Below, in pieces: positions 23,501 through 34,308 of a DNA stretch of 64,000 bases (position 1 is the first letter of the stretch; each line of letters starts with the position of its first letter). The translations under genes and the position numbers were made by a program. The stretch comes from Embiotoca jacksoni (lineage: Eukaryota; Chordata; Actinopteri; Embiotocidae): NCBI GenBank assembly GCA_022577435.1, contig JAKOON010000007.1:7034926-7098925 (forward strand), written 5' to 3'. The notes below the pieces were generated by a model. The model had not been told where the DNA came from, searched no databases, and saw only the letters and a list, made by a program, of their open reading frames with translations.

Positions 23501-26008
23501 ACAATCTACATTTTCCTGCTGTCCTACTAGTGCACCGAATACACAGCTGGAATTAGTCCCCCACAAACTATCTGCTACTGTTTGGAAAGAATGACAGTTC
23601 TGTGCTGTTTTGGAATTTATTCGGAGTTAAAAAGAAGAAAAAGGAAAGTAAACATTTTGGGACCCGTTGATAAAGATTCACACCTTCAGTTGGAACAGAC
23701 ATGATTGGGTCTGAACACCACGGACAGGCTTCATAATCCTTTAATGAGGATGGCAAGCTGTTAAACAGAGAAGCCACATTAAAGAAGACACTTTTTTTAA
23801 ATGTAATAATTTATTTTAACCGTTATTCTTTCTACTGCTACTACCCAAAAATGTATTGTTGGTCTTTAATCTCATCAGGTTTAAATGATCTTTCCTATAA
23901 TGACGGTTTAAACAGTTGGATTGTTTTATATAAGATAAATTGTTCCACCTTAGACCCATAAGGTAAAAAAAAAAAAAAAAAAAAGAGCATCATTTGAATG
24001 AAACACTGTTGGGCTCTGCAGGGTGATTCATGGTGTTTTTCATTTTTCTTGGCAGGATTGGGAAGTTCGTTACCATAGAGACACTCCACTGACTCCTCGA
24101 CAGGATGTGAATGCACCAGATCTTTACATTCCAAGTAAGTCCCCTATAAACAGAAAATCATCAATAGCAGAATATTTTGGGAGGACTGTAACGTATTAAG
24201 TGTTCTTTTCGTCTTTTAGCGATGGCTTTCATTACCTACATTTTACTTGCTGGAATGGCCCTTGGCATTCAAAAAAGGTGAATATTTATTTTGAGTCACA
24301 GCAAATATGTTTGTAATAGATGAACTAAATAAAAAGCTGTATTGACTTTGTGTGAAGGTTCAGTCCAGAGGTTCTGGGACTGTGTGCCAGCACTGCCCTC
24401 GTGTGGATCATCATCGAGGTCTTGGTGATGTTGTTGAGTTTGTATCTGCTGACGGTACACAGCGACCTCTCAACCTTCGATCTCATCGCCTACAGCGGAT
24501 ACAAATATGTTGGGTAAATGGACCTTGAACACACATTTTAGAATAAATTAATGATTTATCACTGAAAAAGTAAACGAGTGAGATAATTCATTTTAGGCCA
24601 AAGCTGCCTGTAGTTTCTAGTAATTTGAAAAAAATAACGTGATAAATGAAAGTGGTAGAAAATGCTATAATCATTCTGCTCAGTAGCATACATTTCTTCA
24701 GTTTATGTTTAGTTTGGTTTTAGTTTTCTAGTTTGGTCTCTTTTCACTGAGTAAATATGTGTTTACGTATTCCTTTAGGATGATCTTCACAGTGTTGTGT
24801 GGCCTACTGTTCGGCAGTGATGGTTATTTTGTGGCCTTTGCCTGGTCCTCTTGTGCCCTTATGTTCTTCATTGTAAGTATTTTCAGTGTGTGTTCACATC
24901 ATTCACTACATCTATAAATCGAAGGTAAAGTTTAACGGTATGAAGAGAAGTGGTCACTAAATAATTTCTGCTCAGTCAGACTCAAGAGAATGGAATGTTT
25001 TTACTACTCTAAATGTTAACATTTTTCAATTGTTTATTTCCACCAAAGAAACATATTTCTAACCTCTAAACTATAAACTTCCTGTCCACAGCAGATTTGT
25101 GTTGCTTCAATGTGGCCTATTATATAGAGAGAAAAAAGCACACTAAAGGAAACAAAACACCAAAAACGTACAGTAAAACAAATACACTTAGTGGTGAATA
25201 GTGCATTATCGCACTATATTAAATTATTTTCTGAAATAATGTAACTATGGCCAATACGTTTATATATGCCATTACATTTTAACAAAAAATACCGAAAAAG
25301 AAAGAAAAAAAGAACTCAACCATTTAAACCATTTTTATTACATTCATGTAATCCATATTATTCTTTTAAAATGTTTGCTCTACAGACAATTAATAACATG
25401 GATTTTTAAAGGAGTAGTTAAACCCTTTGGGAAAATATGATATTTAAATCTTTTGCCAAGAGTTAAGTGAGTAGCAATTTAAGCTGATTAGCTTAGCTTC
25501 GCACAAAGACTGGAAATGGGGAAACGGCTTCCATGACCGCTTGTCGTCAAGATGACAACCTGCTTGGCAACCAGCGGAGGCTCAAGAAAGTTACCTGGCA
25601 TGTAACCCCCCTGTAAAATCACAACATGTCATTTTTACTGTTCAGTTTGCAGATCATTGCATCTCACAGGTGGTGTTAGACAGTCTGCAGACTTTGGACA
25701 GAAACAGGACGCCTTGTTCCTCCAGCTTTCAGTCTTTATGTGCTAAGCTAACCAGCTGCTGGCTGTGGCTTCCTATTCCCCAGTCTTGTAATGTGCCCAT
25801 TTATTAGTTGGTCTGAATCGCAGGTTTAAAGATGTTACTTTCTCCACAGGTTCGTTCTCTGAAAATGAAGATCCTTCCCTCTCTCTCCTCGGACTCTATG
25901 GGGATGGGATCAAGTGCCAAACCACAACTCCGCCTTTATATCACTGTGGCAACTGCAATCTTTCAGCCAATCATTATATACTGGTTAACCTCTCACTTGG
26001 TCAGGTGA
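20536..26008 (+). CDS. yif1a: YIF1A, ER-Golgi Yip1-interacting membrane protein
   Basis: YIF1 proteins are multi-pass membrane proteins that partner Yip1-family proteins in ER-to-Golgi transport. Coding exons: 20536-20566, 21631-21881, 22702-22806, 24056-24134, 24220-24277, 24358-24513, 24779-24872, 25850-26008. They join in frame to 310 aa (human YIF1A 293, YIF1B 314). Seen: RARAAPP and LFDDTS near the N-terminus, DPMANAAMMYGSS, KLKYFFAVDTRYV, MFPYTHQ|DWEVRY, NAPDLYIP, then about five hydrophobic spans from TMAFITYILLAG to the C-terminal IIIYWLTSHLVR. An untranslated exon 1 ends at 20133 (TAG|GTAAGT), and the ATG exon begins at 20515. The start fits the family N-terminus. YIF1B is the alternative; the neighbourhood favours YIF1A. 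Confidence 0.92.
20630..20840. repeat. degenerate AAGTA-rich MITE copy in yif1a intron
   Basis: Contains GTAACTAAGTGCATT, ACTAAAGTACGGTATTTAAG, CTTGCACTTTCTACTTCACTACAT and TTGACAGCTTTAGTTA. These are landmarks shared with the better copy at 27945-28708. Confidence 0.55.
25405..25800. repeat. dispersed teleost repeat (GCTTAGCTTAGC type) in yif1a intron
   Basis: Begins AAAGGAGTAGTTAAACCC. It then holds GATTAGCTTAGCTTCGCAC AAAGACTGGAAATGGGG, later CCTGTAAAATCACAACATGT, and ends near TGCTAAGCTAACCAGCTGC. The same family appears in the opposite orientation at about 63560-63915. It is a common fish non-autonomous element; the class was not resolved. Confidence 0.55.
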
Positions 26009-26500
26009 CCGTGAGGCGTATAACAGCCTCAAGTCTGAGTGTACACGACCCAAAAAAAATTGGTTGTTGAGTGTTTGTACATTTGCCTTTATACGCTCTG
26101 TTGTCAGTAAAGCTCGTAGCATATGTAAACAGTGTTACGCTGCAGCGTGTGTTGAGCTTGTCAGTTGGACATCTTGAAATTATTTCATTGATTAACCAGA
26201 AAGTATGACACAGAAAATGTCTTGTTGTCCACTGACAAATGCTTATTTTTGTTCACCTAATTCTAAAACACAAGGGCTTTTATTTAGTGATGTGTTTAAT
26301 CAGAACTGATTAGGTTCAAGTTTCCTTTTATATAATGTCTCTGGACATGCTTTCCACACCACAGAATTTCACATCACCCACATTATTTGAGTACCATTTT
26401 TCTGGTATAGTAATGCTGTTGCATTATCTTCTCATTTTGTGATCCTGGATTTTATTTATCTACATTTGACAAAGCATGACAATGTTTGGATTTTTGTAGA

Positions 26501-26510
26501 AATAAATAAA
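26501..26510 (+). terminator. yif1a: yif1a polyadenylation signals (two overlapping AATAAA)
   Basis: AATAAATAAA, about 490 bp past the stop codon, ends the yif1a 3' UTR. Confidence 0.7.
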
Positions 26511-26749
26511 TATATATAGCTTTGTGTATTCAATTTTAACCGTTTCAGAGATGTTCTTTTGACTTTGTACTTATCTGTATTTGTTGTAACCTGAAAAGAT
26601 TTTATTTTGAAAAATAGTGCTAGTGCACCAGAGGTTGCAAATGTATGCCACTGGTAATGTTTCCTTCATTGTATTTTAGTGGGGAATTATCATTTTTCCA
26701 TATTTATATCTGATTATAAAGACACTTGCCACAGTTAGCTCAAAATACA

Positions 26750-26920
26750 ATGTTAAAACCAAAAGATACTCAGTTAATTATCATTGAGGAAGAAGGGAAC
26801 CAGAAGATAATTACATTAAATGGGTGGGAGTCGCATGTTGTTGTTTTTTAACCTTTTAAAATAACTCAAAACAAGTTATAATCAAAAAGCTAAGCTAATC
26901 GATTAATCATTGCAGCCAGT
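26750..26920. repeat. MITE-like repeat between yif1a and the forkhead gene
   Basis: GAACCAGAAGATAATTACATT, then AATAACTCAAAACAAG and CTAATCGATTAATCATTGCAGCC. This is the same tail type as the copy in fibp intron 1. Confidence 0.5.
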
Positions 26921-27067
26921 GTTTTACACTGCTGTCTTTTTTTCTTTTTTTTTACTCCACTATCCTGTTGTATTATCTGGGGACTGTCTACCATGTCGGA
27001 TGGTGTCAGACTGTACAATTGGTAAAGGAGCGCGCCTGAGCACGCGCACACCGCAGAGCGTCCTTTT

Positions 27068-27083
27068 GGTTTCCTTGGAAACC
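27068..27083. promoter_or_regulatory. RFX X-box at forkhead gene promoter/first exon
   Basis: GGTTTCCTTGGAAACC is an inverted repeat of two RFX half-sites (GTTTCC and GGAAAC) separated by two bases. It lies about 150 bp before a strong donor (G|GTGAGT, exon end 27230) that probably ends the leader exon of the forkhead gene. Confidence 0.5.
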
Positions 27084-27944
27084 GCGGACAGCAACAGAGC
27101 ACGGAGGTGGAGGTGTCCGACCGCCACTCCACTTCGAAACATCAGGATTTCCTCTTAAACTTCTCCAAGTCGTGTTGTGGAGGTTTAAGGGAAGCCCGTT
27201 CCCGTCAGAGTCGTCATTTTTGGTAATTTGGTGAGTAACTAGATCATGTAAGGCATTGTGGGACCAGCTAACAGCGCCGAGTGGGTCACCTGTGAGGTGG
27301 GGGGAAAAGGCGGCTTTCTTGACTAGCTAAATGAAACTTTATATTGTTCCGCCATTTGCCAGCCATGTAGAGCCATGTGGCTTCACACAGAAACTTTCAG
27401 AGCGGAATAAATGTGATCTTACATGCAATAAATCGATGGTTGACCTTAGTGTATGAAAAGCGTGTAGTCGGCGCCAGTGCAGCTTCTTTATAATCTACGA
27501 TCAGCATTGACTTTCTGAAAGACCATCACCTGCTCTCTGGGCATGTTTTACCTTTATTAAAACGAGAGATGCGACTGGGAGAGTGGACTTTGAACGTTTA
27601 GTGGATGCTCATCAGAGGGGAACTGGAGGCAAACGTTTAACGAAATCAAGCTGTGGGGTTTTTGTTTGCTTGTTTGTTTTAACTTTGTGTGTTTTCTATC
27701 AACTTTTGTATTCTAAAACTTGGAAATGAACCAGGAGTGGTTACCCTGTGTTTTAAATAATGGTTTTGTTTTGAAATGTAGTTTTTAAAGTCTGGTTTAT
27801 TAATCAGTTCATAAACAAAGGGAAAAAAAAACATCGGCATACTTACTGTGTAATGCCACTATTGTCGTTTCTGTCTTTTACTTGACCTCTTGACTAAACT
27901 CAGTCATTCCTTACAGCAGTAAATTTGATTAATTCCTAGAGTAG

Positions 27945-28708
27945 TAGAGGGTAACTAAGTACATTTACTTAAGTAATGACTTTGAGGTACTTTACTTGAC
28001 TATTGTCATTGGATGTAAATTACACTTCCATTCTACTATATTTCAGAAGGAAATATTGCACTTTCTACTATACGACATATATTTGACAGCTGTAGTTATT
28101 TTTCAGTTGAAGATTTGACCCAATTGATAGTTACACATCGTTAAAGAATATTCCAGTGGTTTCCACCCCTTTTTTGTTCTTATGTCTTACAAAAATCAGT
28201 GAAGTTGGAGTCACATTTCAGATGTCTGAGTCGTTACCAGCTCCAACAAATAGTGATTTTTGCCTCTAAATTTCTTACATGGTTTTATTTCGACAAATGT
28301 TCAAATGATCCAACATTTTAGCAAAAAGATGAACGAAAAAGTCCCAAAAACTCAAGATAGATGTGAATATCACAAGATTGTTTTTTTTCTTTCCTTGCCC
28401 CCTTATTATCTGACGACCCGTCAGATTTATCTGCTGTCCGCGGATATAAAACTGATATAAAATATTCAAACCAGCTCCACCTGCAGCAGCTACAACAGTA
28501 ACATGCTGCTTCAGTATAAATACTCTAATGATGTCATAAATTCCTCATATATATCAGAGAGACCAAACCAGTACTTTTACTTTAATGCTTTATATTTTAC
28601 TTATATTTCTGTGCTTTTAATTAAGTAGGATTTTTAATGCAGGGTTTTTATTGTAATGGAGTAGTTGGTACTTTTATTTAAGTAAAGGATCTAAAAATGT
28701 CTTCCACT
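27945..28708. mobile_element. AAGTA-rich non-autonomous DNA transposon (MITE-like)
   Basis: Left end: GTAACTAAGTACATTTACTTAAGTAA. Right end: TTTATTTAAGTAAAGGATCT followed by TCTTCCAC. The inner parts contain GAGGTACTTTACTTG, AAATATTGCACTTTCTAC, ATTTGACAGCTGTAGTTA and CACCTGCAGCAGCTACAACAGTAACATGC. This is a very common teleost element with AAGTA-type inverted ends. It ends about 30 bp before the acceptor of the forkhead gene's first coding exon. Confidence 0.7.
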
Positions 28709-28782
28709 TCTGATTTTTTTGAATTTCTGTTATCTGCAGCGGTGCAGCTGAATGACCCTGGAAGTTTCATCTGGAGAGTGAG

Positions 28783-31716
28783 ATGGAGAACAGCTCTCAT
28801 ACACTGCCACCCTCACCCTTGTGTCCTGCCACTTTTGGAGGGTCCCTGCCGTTCTCCTCCTCACCCCAGCAGACCTTCTTCAATGGCCGGGTTTCCCTCC
28901 CACTCTCGCCCATTTCCTTCCCCCCATCCCCGACCTCACTTTCTCCAGCAACGGCAGAGTCCGTTCACTCCTCCTCACCTCTTTCACACTGCACAGCGCC
29001 TCATTGTCTCGAGGGACAAAACATGCAATGTCTGAGCATGGAAAACATATCTGACCAAGATGACCTAACCTGTCTCAGCTGGCTGCATCAGAGGGGAAAC
29101 CTGCTACCACTGCAGCCTCTCGCCAAAATTACACCACTGCGTCAGCTAGAGTCCTCCACGCATACCCAGCCTCCTCCTCCTGCTTCGTCAAAACCGCCGT
29201 ACTCCTTTAGTAGTCTGATTTTCATGGCGATAGAAGATTCCCCAAACAAGAGGCTTCCAGTGAAAGACATCTATGAATGGATTGTGAACACTTTCCCCTA
29301 CTACAGGACGGCCACAGGAGGCTGGAGGAACTCTGTCAGACACAACCTGTCCCTGAGCAAGAGCTTCCGTCGTATTCAGAGGGACAAGAGCCAGGTAGGC
29401 ACATGACTCAACGTATCCACATGAGACATTGTGCTTAAATAAAAGGACAGCTGTCTTTGAGCAACACGCTGAATCCAGATGTTCTGTATTAAAAACAGTT
29501 AGGCCTCCCTAAAGGGAAGTTATTATAATCTATTATCCATGTGTCACGGCTCTTATAGGCCTACTAAGTGATGCTGGAGACTTTCTTTGGCTCAGCTGTT
29601 ACAGTTTGAATGTTTCAAGTGGATTTGTGTGTTCGCTGCAGTCAGTGGGGAAGGGGTCGCTGTGGTGTGTGTGTCCAGAGTATCGGCCGGCGCTCCTCGA
29701 TGTGCTGAGGAAGACCCACAGTTATCACAGCACCAACAGCAACCTGATTGACAAGCCTGCACTGTAAGTATCCCACGGTTAAAGCATCAGTTCAGTCTTC
29801 ATCTTTTACTCCATGAATTCAAAGTTTTAAAGTGATTATTTATTCTGAGCAGCTGCCAGAAATTTTAATGTGTTCAATTAAACATGATACAGGAATAAAT
29901 AAATAAAAAGCAGGCTGCTCCTGACATCTGTGAAGCTTCTAGCTGCAACCACACACGTTTTGTCATACTGTATTTACTTTGATGACTAAAACAATCGGTG
30001 ACCAAAAGTATGAAGTTATTTTTAGTTCATTTTAAAGAAAGAGTTTTGAGGACATCTCACACTTGCAAAGAGGTTAGTTTCATTCATAAGCAAAATTCTC
30101 AAGTCTGTGACCAAAACCAAAACCAACAAAACTGTATGAGATCATTTGTTTGCGGTCCAGATCATTTTATTGTCACTTCAGATGTTTTTACCTACAGATT
30201 TGATTTTTGACTACAAGTGCGAGAAATTTGCTCTCAAACCTGTATTTTATGCTTGCATTGTGACATGTGACTTTTCTGTTGACTCTCAGACACAAAAGGT
30301 TTATACTTATATTTGTATTAGTGTTGATATGATTAGTCAATTATTCAATTACTTAATGACATAGCAGAAAATAGTTCTACAACAGTTTTTAGTTACAAAG
30401 GAATATGACCAAACACTTATTGGCACCAGCTTCTCAAATGTGAGACTTTAAGTGTTTTTTAATTCAATTTAATTGAATGTTTTTGGATTTTGGACTCAAA
30501 AGTTTTCACTACTTTCTGTTTTTTTTTGTTTTTTTTTATAGTCAAAATGATTTAATGTTGTTTCCTCACTGTGTGCTTTTTTATGATTGTGAAGTGTTCT
30601 GGGGCCATGTTACATGATGATTTTACACATAAAAATAGATTGAACTAAATTGAATTTATTGATTAATTGTCAAAATAGGAAGACAATTCATTATTAGTTG
30701 TAGGCCTACAAAATATGACTTCAGTATTCAGTTAAGTTCAGTATATTGCTCTGAATTGGTTTCTTACCATACCATTAAAATATAATTTTCTTGCAGTGGG
30801 TGAGGTGTTAGTGAATAATTTAACATTTTAATGATTCCCATTGGGATGCATTTTAAACGAACGAACAAAGCTATATATATGTAGTTCTGTGTTGTGTGTC
30901 GTGTGCAGGTTGGAAGGAGCTGACTATGAAGTGCCTGCAGTGTGTGATTCAATGGAAATCTCAGGTTCGTTTCACGTCCCTTTATTATCACAGGAACCCT
31001 AATATTTGACCGTGTGTGAATTTCTTGTCGTCCTCAGTGTTTCATCAGTCATCAGCTCTTTCTGACACTTTTACAACCTGCAGCTTTTCTCCCGCTCTGC
31101 AGCTTTCTCAGCATGCAACATTGTCCCTGTGTTTGTGTGCTGTTGTCGTGGCAACTGCCTTCCATTACCTTGGCAACCCAGCAATAGCTTAGCTTAGTCG
31201 CCTTTATGAGTCCCCTCGTTTTATTTCCGAGCCTATGCGCTATACGGGCCCACGTGATTGCTGAAAAATCCGACAAGTGGTTGTTCAACCAGCTTTTATG
31301 GAAACAAGTTGGTAATATTAATGTCTTACTTTATGTCACTTCAATGCTTTGTCTCTCATGCAGATCCCCTTTCTCACACCCTGCTCCTCTCTGCGTCCTC
31401 ATCCCAAATCCTCACCTCTGATAACCCAATCTTCGCTGAAAACCCACCGTGCCCTTTGACCCCGGATCATGAGGAGCTTGTCACCATGGAGTCGGTTGAA
31501 TACCAGCAGGAGGAGGTCTGCGAAGAGATGGAGAAAGACCCTCTGTCAGACAGCGGCTACATTGAGTTACACTATTACCAGTCCCAGCAGTACCAGTATC
31601 TGGTGCTGCCGGGGGACACCGAGCTGGATCTGGAGACTGTGGAGATCCTTCAGCTTGATGCCGAGGCCCAGGAGGCCGCCGGGTCGCTGCTGGACCTGGC
31701 AGGTGGGGGATATTAA
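28783..31716 (+). CDS. forkhead transcription factor, FoxN2/3 type
   Basis: Coding exons 28783-29394, 29642-29763, 30909-30964 and 31364-31716 join in frame to 380 aa; the coding part of the first is preceded by an acceptor at 28738-28739. The forkhead domain spans about residues 137-230: KPPYSFSSLIFMAIEDS, LPVKDIYEWI, TGGWRNSVRHNLSLSKSF, then KGSLWCVCPEYRPALL. The NSVRHNLSLSKSF recognition helix and the PEYR block are closest to FOXN2/FOXN3. The N-terminal 136 residues are Pro/Ser-rich and low complexity. The acidic C-terminus holds DPLSDSGYIELHYYQ and may be an activation region. Nuclear DNA-binding protein by family. It lacks the Y-S-Y-S start of the FOXN1/4 forkhead. I cannot decide between foxn2, foxn3 or a separate fish paralogue. 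Confidence 0.85.
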
Positions 31717-32788
31717 TTCATGTCCTACTTAACAATCGCAGATGAATGCAGTGGTTTAATCCACTGCATAAATACTCCAACTAATCAACATGAATGAAGA
31801 TTTATGTTGGTTGTTCCTGGGATGCTGACACTGGCCTACGGTTTGTGTATTGTTCTGGAGATAGATAACAATATAGATCTGTAGATGGACTAACTTAAAA
31901 CTATTGATCGCATTACTTCACATGTATTCAGCGCCTTTGATGCAACGCTGACTTTACCACCAGTTCACATCATACGATAAGAACCTGGACTGAGACTTGA
32001 CAGTAAACATGGACAAAGAAACAGGGGAAAGTATTATTACAGTTATTTTTAGTAGATTCTCTACGAGTTTAAGTTGATTCTCAGGGGTGGAAGGAGTACT
32101 TCCAATTCAAGTAGAGGTACAATTTCTTCATTAAGATGTTTTGCAAGTTAAAGTGTGATTCATATTCTGTTAAAGTAGCTCAATGACCAGCACACATCCA
32201 TACTGTTAACATTTAATACTTGTATAAGTACGTCTAACCGACCATCTCCAGTTCTTCAAAGTAGTGACCAACTCTTCTTCGTGAGAAAGTTTTAGGTTAC
32301 TTTAGGAGGGGAATAACAGTCAAAAGAAACTGTATATGAATATCTTCCTGTTTAACATTGTCACTGTAACCTTTTCTACACACAGATCAGTATAACAAAT
32401 AATTAGAAAATATTTAATTTATAATGTAGCTGCAAATGTAGATTGTACTGAAAAAGTATGGGAAAGCCCTACTCAATTACAATAACACAGGTTCCTCCAA
32501 TTTTATTTCTAATTAATTTCTTTACACCTGTCATGCTCCAGATTATGTTTGCTGGACTTTATTTAATGTACATGATATCAAGTTCTTGAATCCCCGAATG
32601 TCCTGGTTTTATTTGAATATGAAACCCTGAATATGAACTTGTAAGCTAAACTGTCTTCAGTCAGGAATAGTTTGATTAGAAATAAATGAACTCACTGCCA
32701 TTTAAACCATTGTACATTTCAGGGTACATTGAATTGCTGTTTATAAATTATATGTATTTTCAAAAACTTTAGATTTTGTAAGCTATCA

Positions 32789-32794
32789 AATAAA
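32789..32794 (+). terminator. polyadenylation signal of the forkhead gene
   Basis: AATAAA about 1.07 kb past the stop codon, before the atlastin promoter region. The 3' UTR near 32085-32200 contains GGTGGAAGGAGTACTT and AAGTAGAGGTAC, remnants of an AAGTA-type repeat. Confidence 0.55.
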
Positions 32795-33144
32795 CAGTGA
32801 TGCTGCCGACTGTTTTCAATGTTCTGTCAGTATATCCGGGTTTGTTTGTTTTTCTGTTTGTGTTGGCTTTTTTTCTTTGTTGTTTTTTTTAAATGCTGCA
32901 GGATCAGTTTGGGTGTTTGCAGCATCTGTGGAATCTGCTGTTTAGAAAAGTTGCACCATTAGAGGGCGCTTAACCTTCAGCCTGCAGGATTGTCACACCC
33001 AGCCAGATGTTTGAAATCTATGTTTTCAACAAGGACCTGTTGCTAAGAAACGGCATCCGTTTCAGCCGCTGACATATTTTGAATACGATTTGTATAAAAG
33101 CAAATCAGTTTTCTGTCACCTGTTCGGTAGTTCCGTATTCGTAA

Positions 33145-33276
33145 ACCACATTTCCCATAGCTACGAGGCAGAATTGGCACAATTGGGACATGTAGTTCAG
33201 AGATAAACCGAAGTACGGCATAAAAGCTGCGCAACAAACTACATTTCCCATGGGACGTTGCGCCGCCAGAGGGCGG
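33145..33276 (+). promoter_or_regulatory. atl3: atlastin promoter: ACTACA-type motifs and CTCF-like site
   Basis: ACCACATTTCCCAT (33145-33158), GGGACATGTAGT (33185-33196, reverse orientation) and ACTACATTTCCCAT (33238-33251) resemble the ZNF143/ACTACANNTCCC promoter motif. CCGCCAGAGGGCGG (33263-33276) fits the CTCF core and runs into GCGGAAGTG, an ETS-type site. A leader exon then probably ends at 33412 (AAAAG|GTAACG). Confidence 0.5.
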
Positions 33277-33564
33277 AAGTGAGTCGAGTTTCGTGTTGGA
33301 AAAAAGTTCTCATGGTTGTTTTGTTACCAGCGTAAAAAAAAAAAAAAAAGTTACATTTCAGTCGTTTCTCGACTCATGAGGTCGTGTTGAAGCCGTTTGA
33401 AGACGACAAAAGGTAACGTTACTCTGTGAAAGTGGAGCTGACGCTCAGAGATACGTTATTTACCAGCTACTTGGACGTCTTCTCAGATTTCTACAGCGTT
33501 AAGGTTGTCAACATTGGATTTCTTTCACAGCTAATACGGATACATGTTAGCTTTTTTTTTGTTT

Positions 33565-33590
33565 GTTGTTGTTGTTGTTGTTGTTGTTTG
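33565..33590. repeat. (TTG)n microsatellite
   Basis: About eight TTG/GTT units in atlastin intron 1. A run of more than 20 A lies at about 33810-33832 and a G run at about 33947-33961. Confidence 0.8.
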
Positions 33591-34308
33591 AAAACATGCT
33601 GTCACACAGGTTGTTAGCTGTAACTCGGAAGTTGGGCTGTAGTTGGCTGTTTAGCCTCGGAAGATATCCATGCTAGTGTTCGTCATCCGTTTATCTCGGC
33701 TGGTCTAAGACTTTAAGTAGCAGATGCTACGATCGAGCAGTTTAAATTATAGAGAGCGTGTTGTTATCCCATGCAGTGCTTTGCGCATTACAAAGTATAG
33801 GGAGACTATAAAAAAAAAAAAAAAAAAAAAAAATTAAAAAAAAAAGCTGAATTATTGCTTCTTTGCATCAAGTCGTTTGAACACATTGCCCGCGGAACAA
33901 TTGCTGGCATGCTGCTACTGAACGCCACACCTTTAAGGTGTTGGTGGGGGGGGGGGGGGGGACGAAAGGGCTTTTTGGCTATTTTACAAACGGTTAAACT
34001 TATAAAAGCACCCCTCTGTCTTACTCATCATGGGAAAAGACGTCTTCCCCGGCAGAGATCGTTCAACAACGAGGTCCATTGATGCGGCCAAGATGAACGG
34101 AGAGCAAACTGAAGCCTCAAGCTGCAGGCAAAAGCAGCATGACACCCATAAGAGCAGCCCACAGTCAGCCTCTCACACAGATAAATAGTGTCTCTAATGG
34201 CAAAAAAAGAAAATGCTGTAAGGGCTTCGTGTGTGACTATCAACCCGAATCTCGTATATATTTGTGAAGCTGGGGAGAGAAGGGTGATATTTACATCCTT
34301 TACATTTA

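Noticed and set aside
28783..31716. Assignment of the forkhead gene to FOXR1/FOXN5 or FOXN1/4
   Set aside because: The KPPYSFSSLIFMAIEDS opening and PEYR block match the FOXN2/3 pattern, not the divergent FOXR or the YSYSILIFMALKNS-type FOXN1/4 domains.
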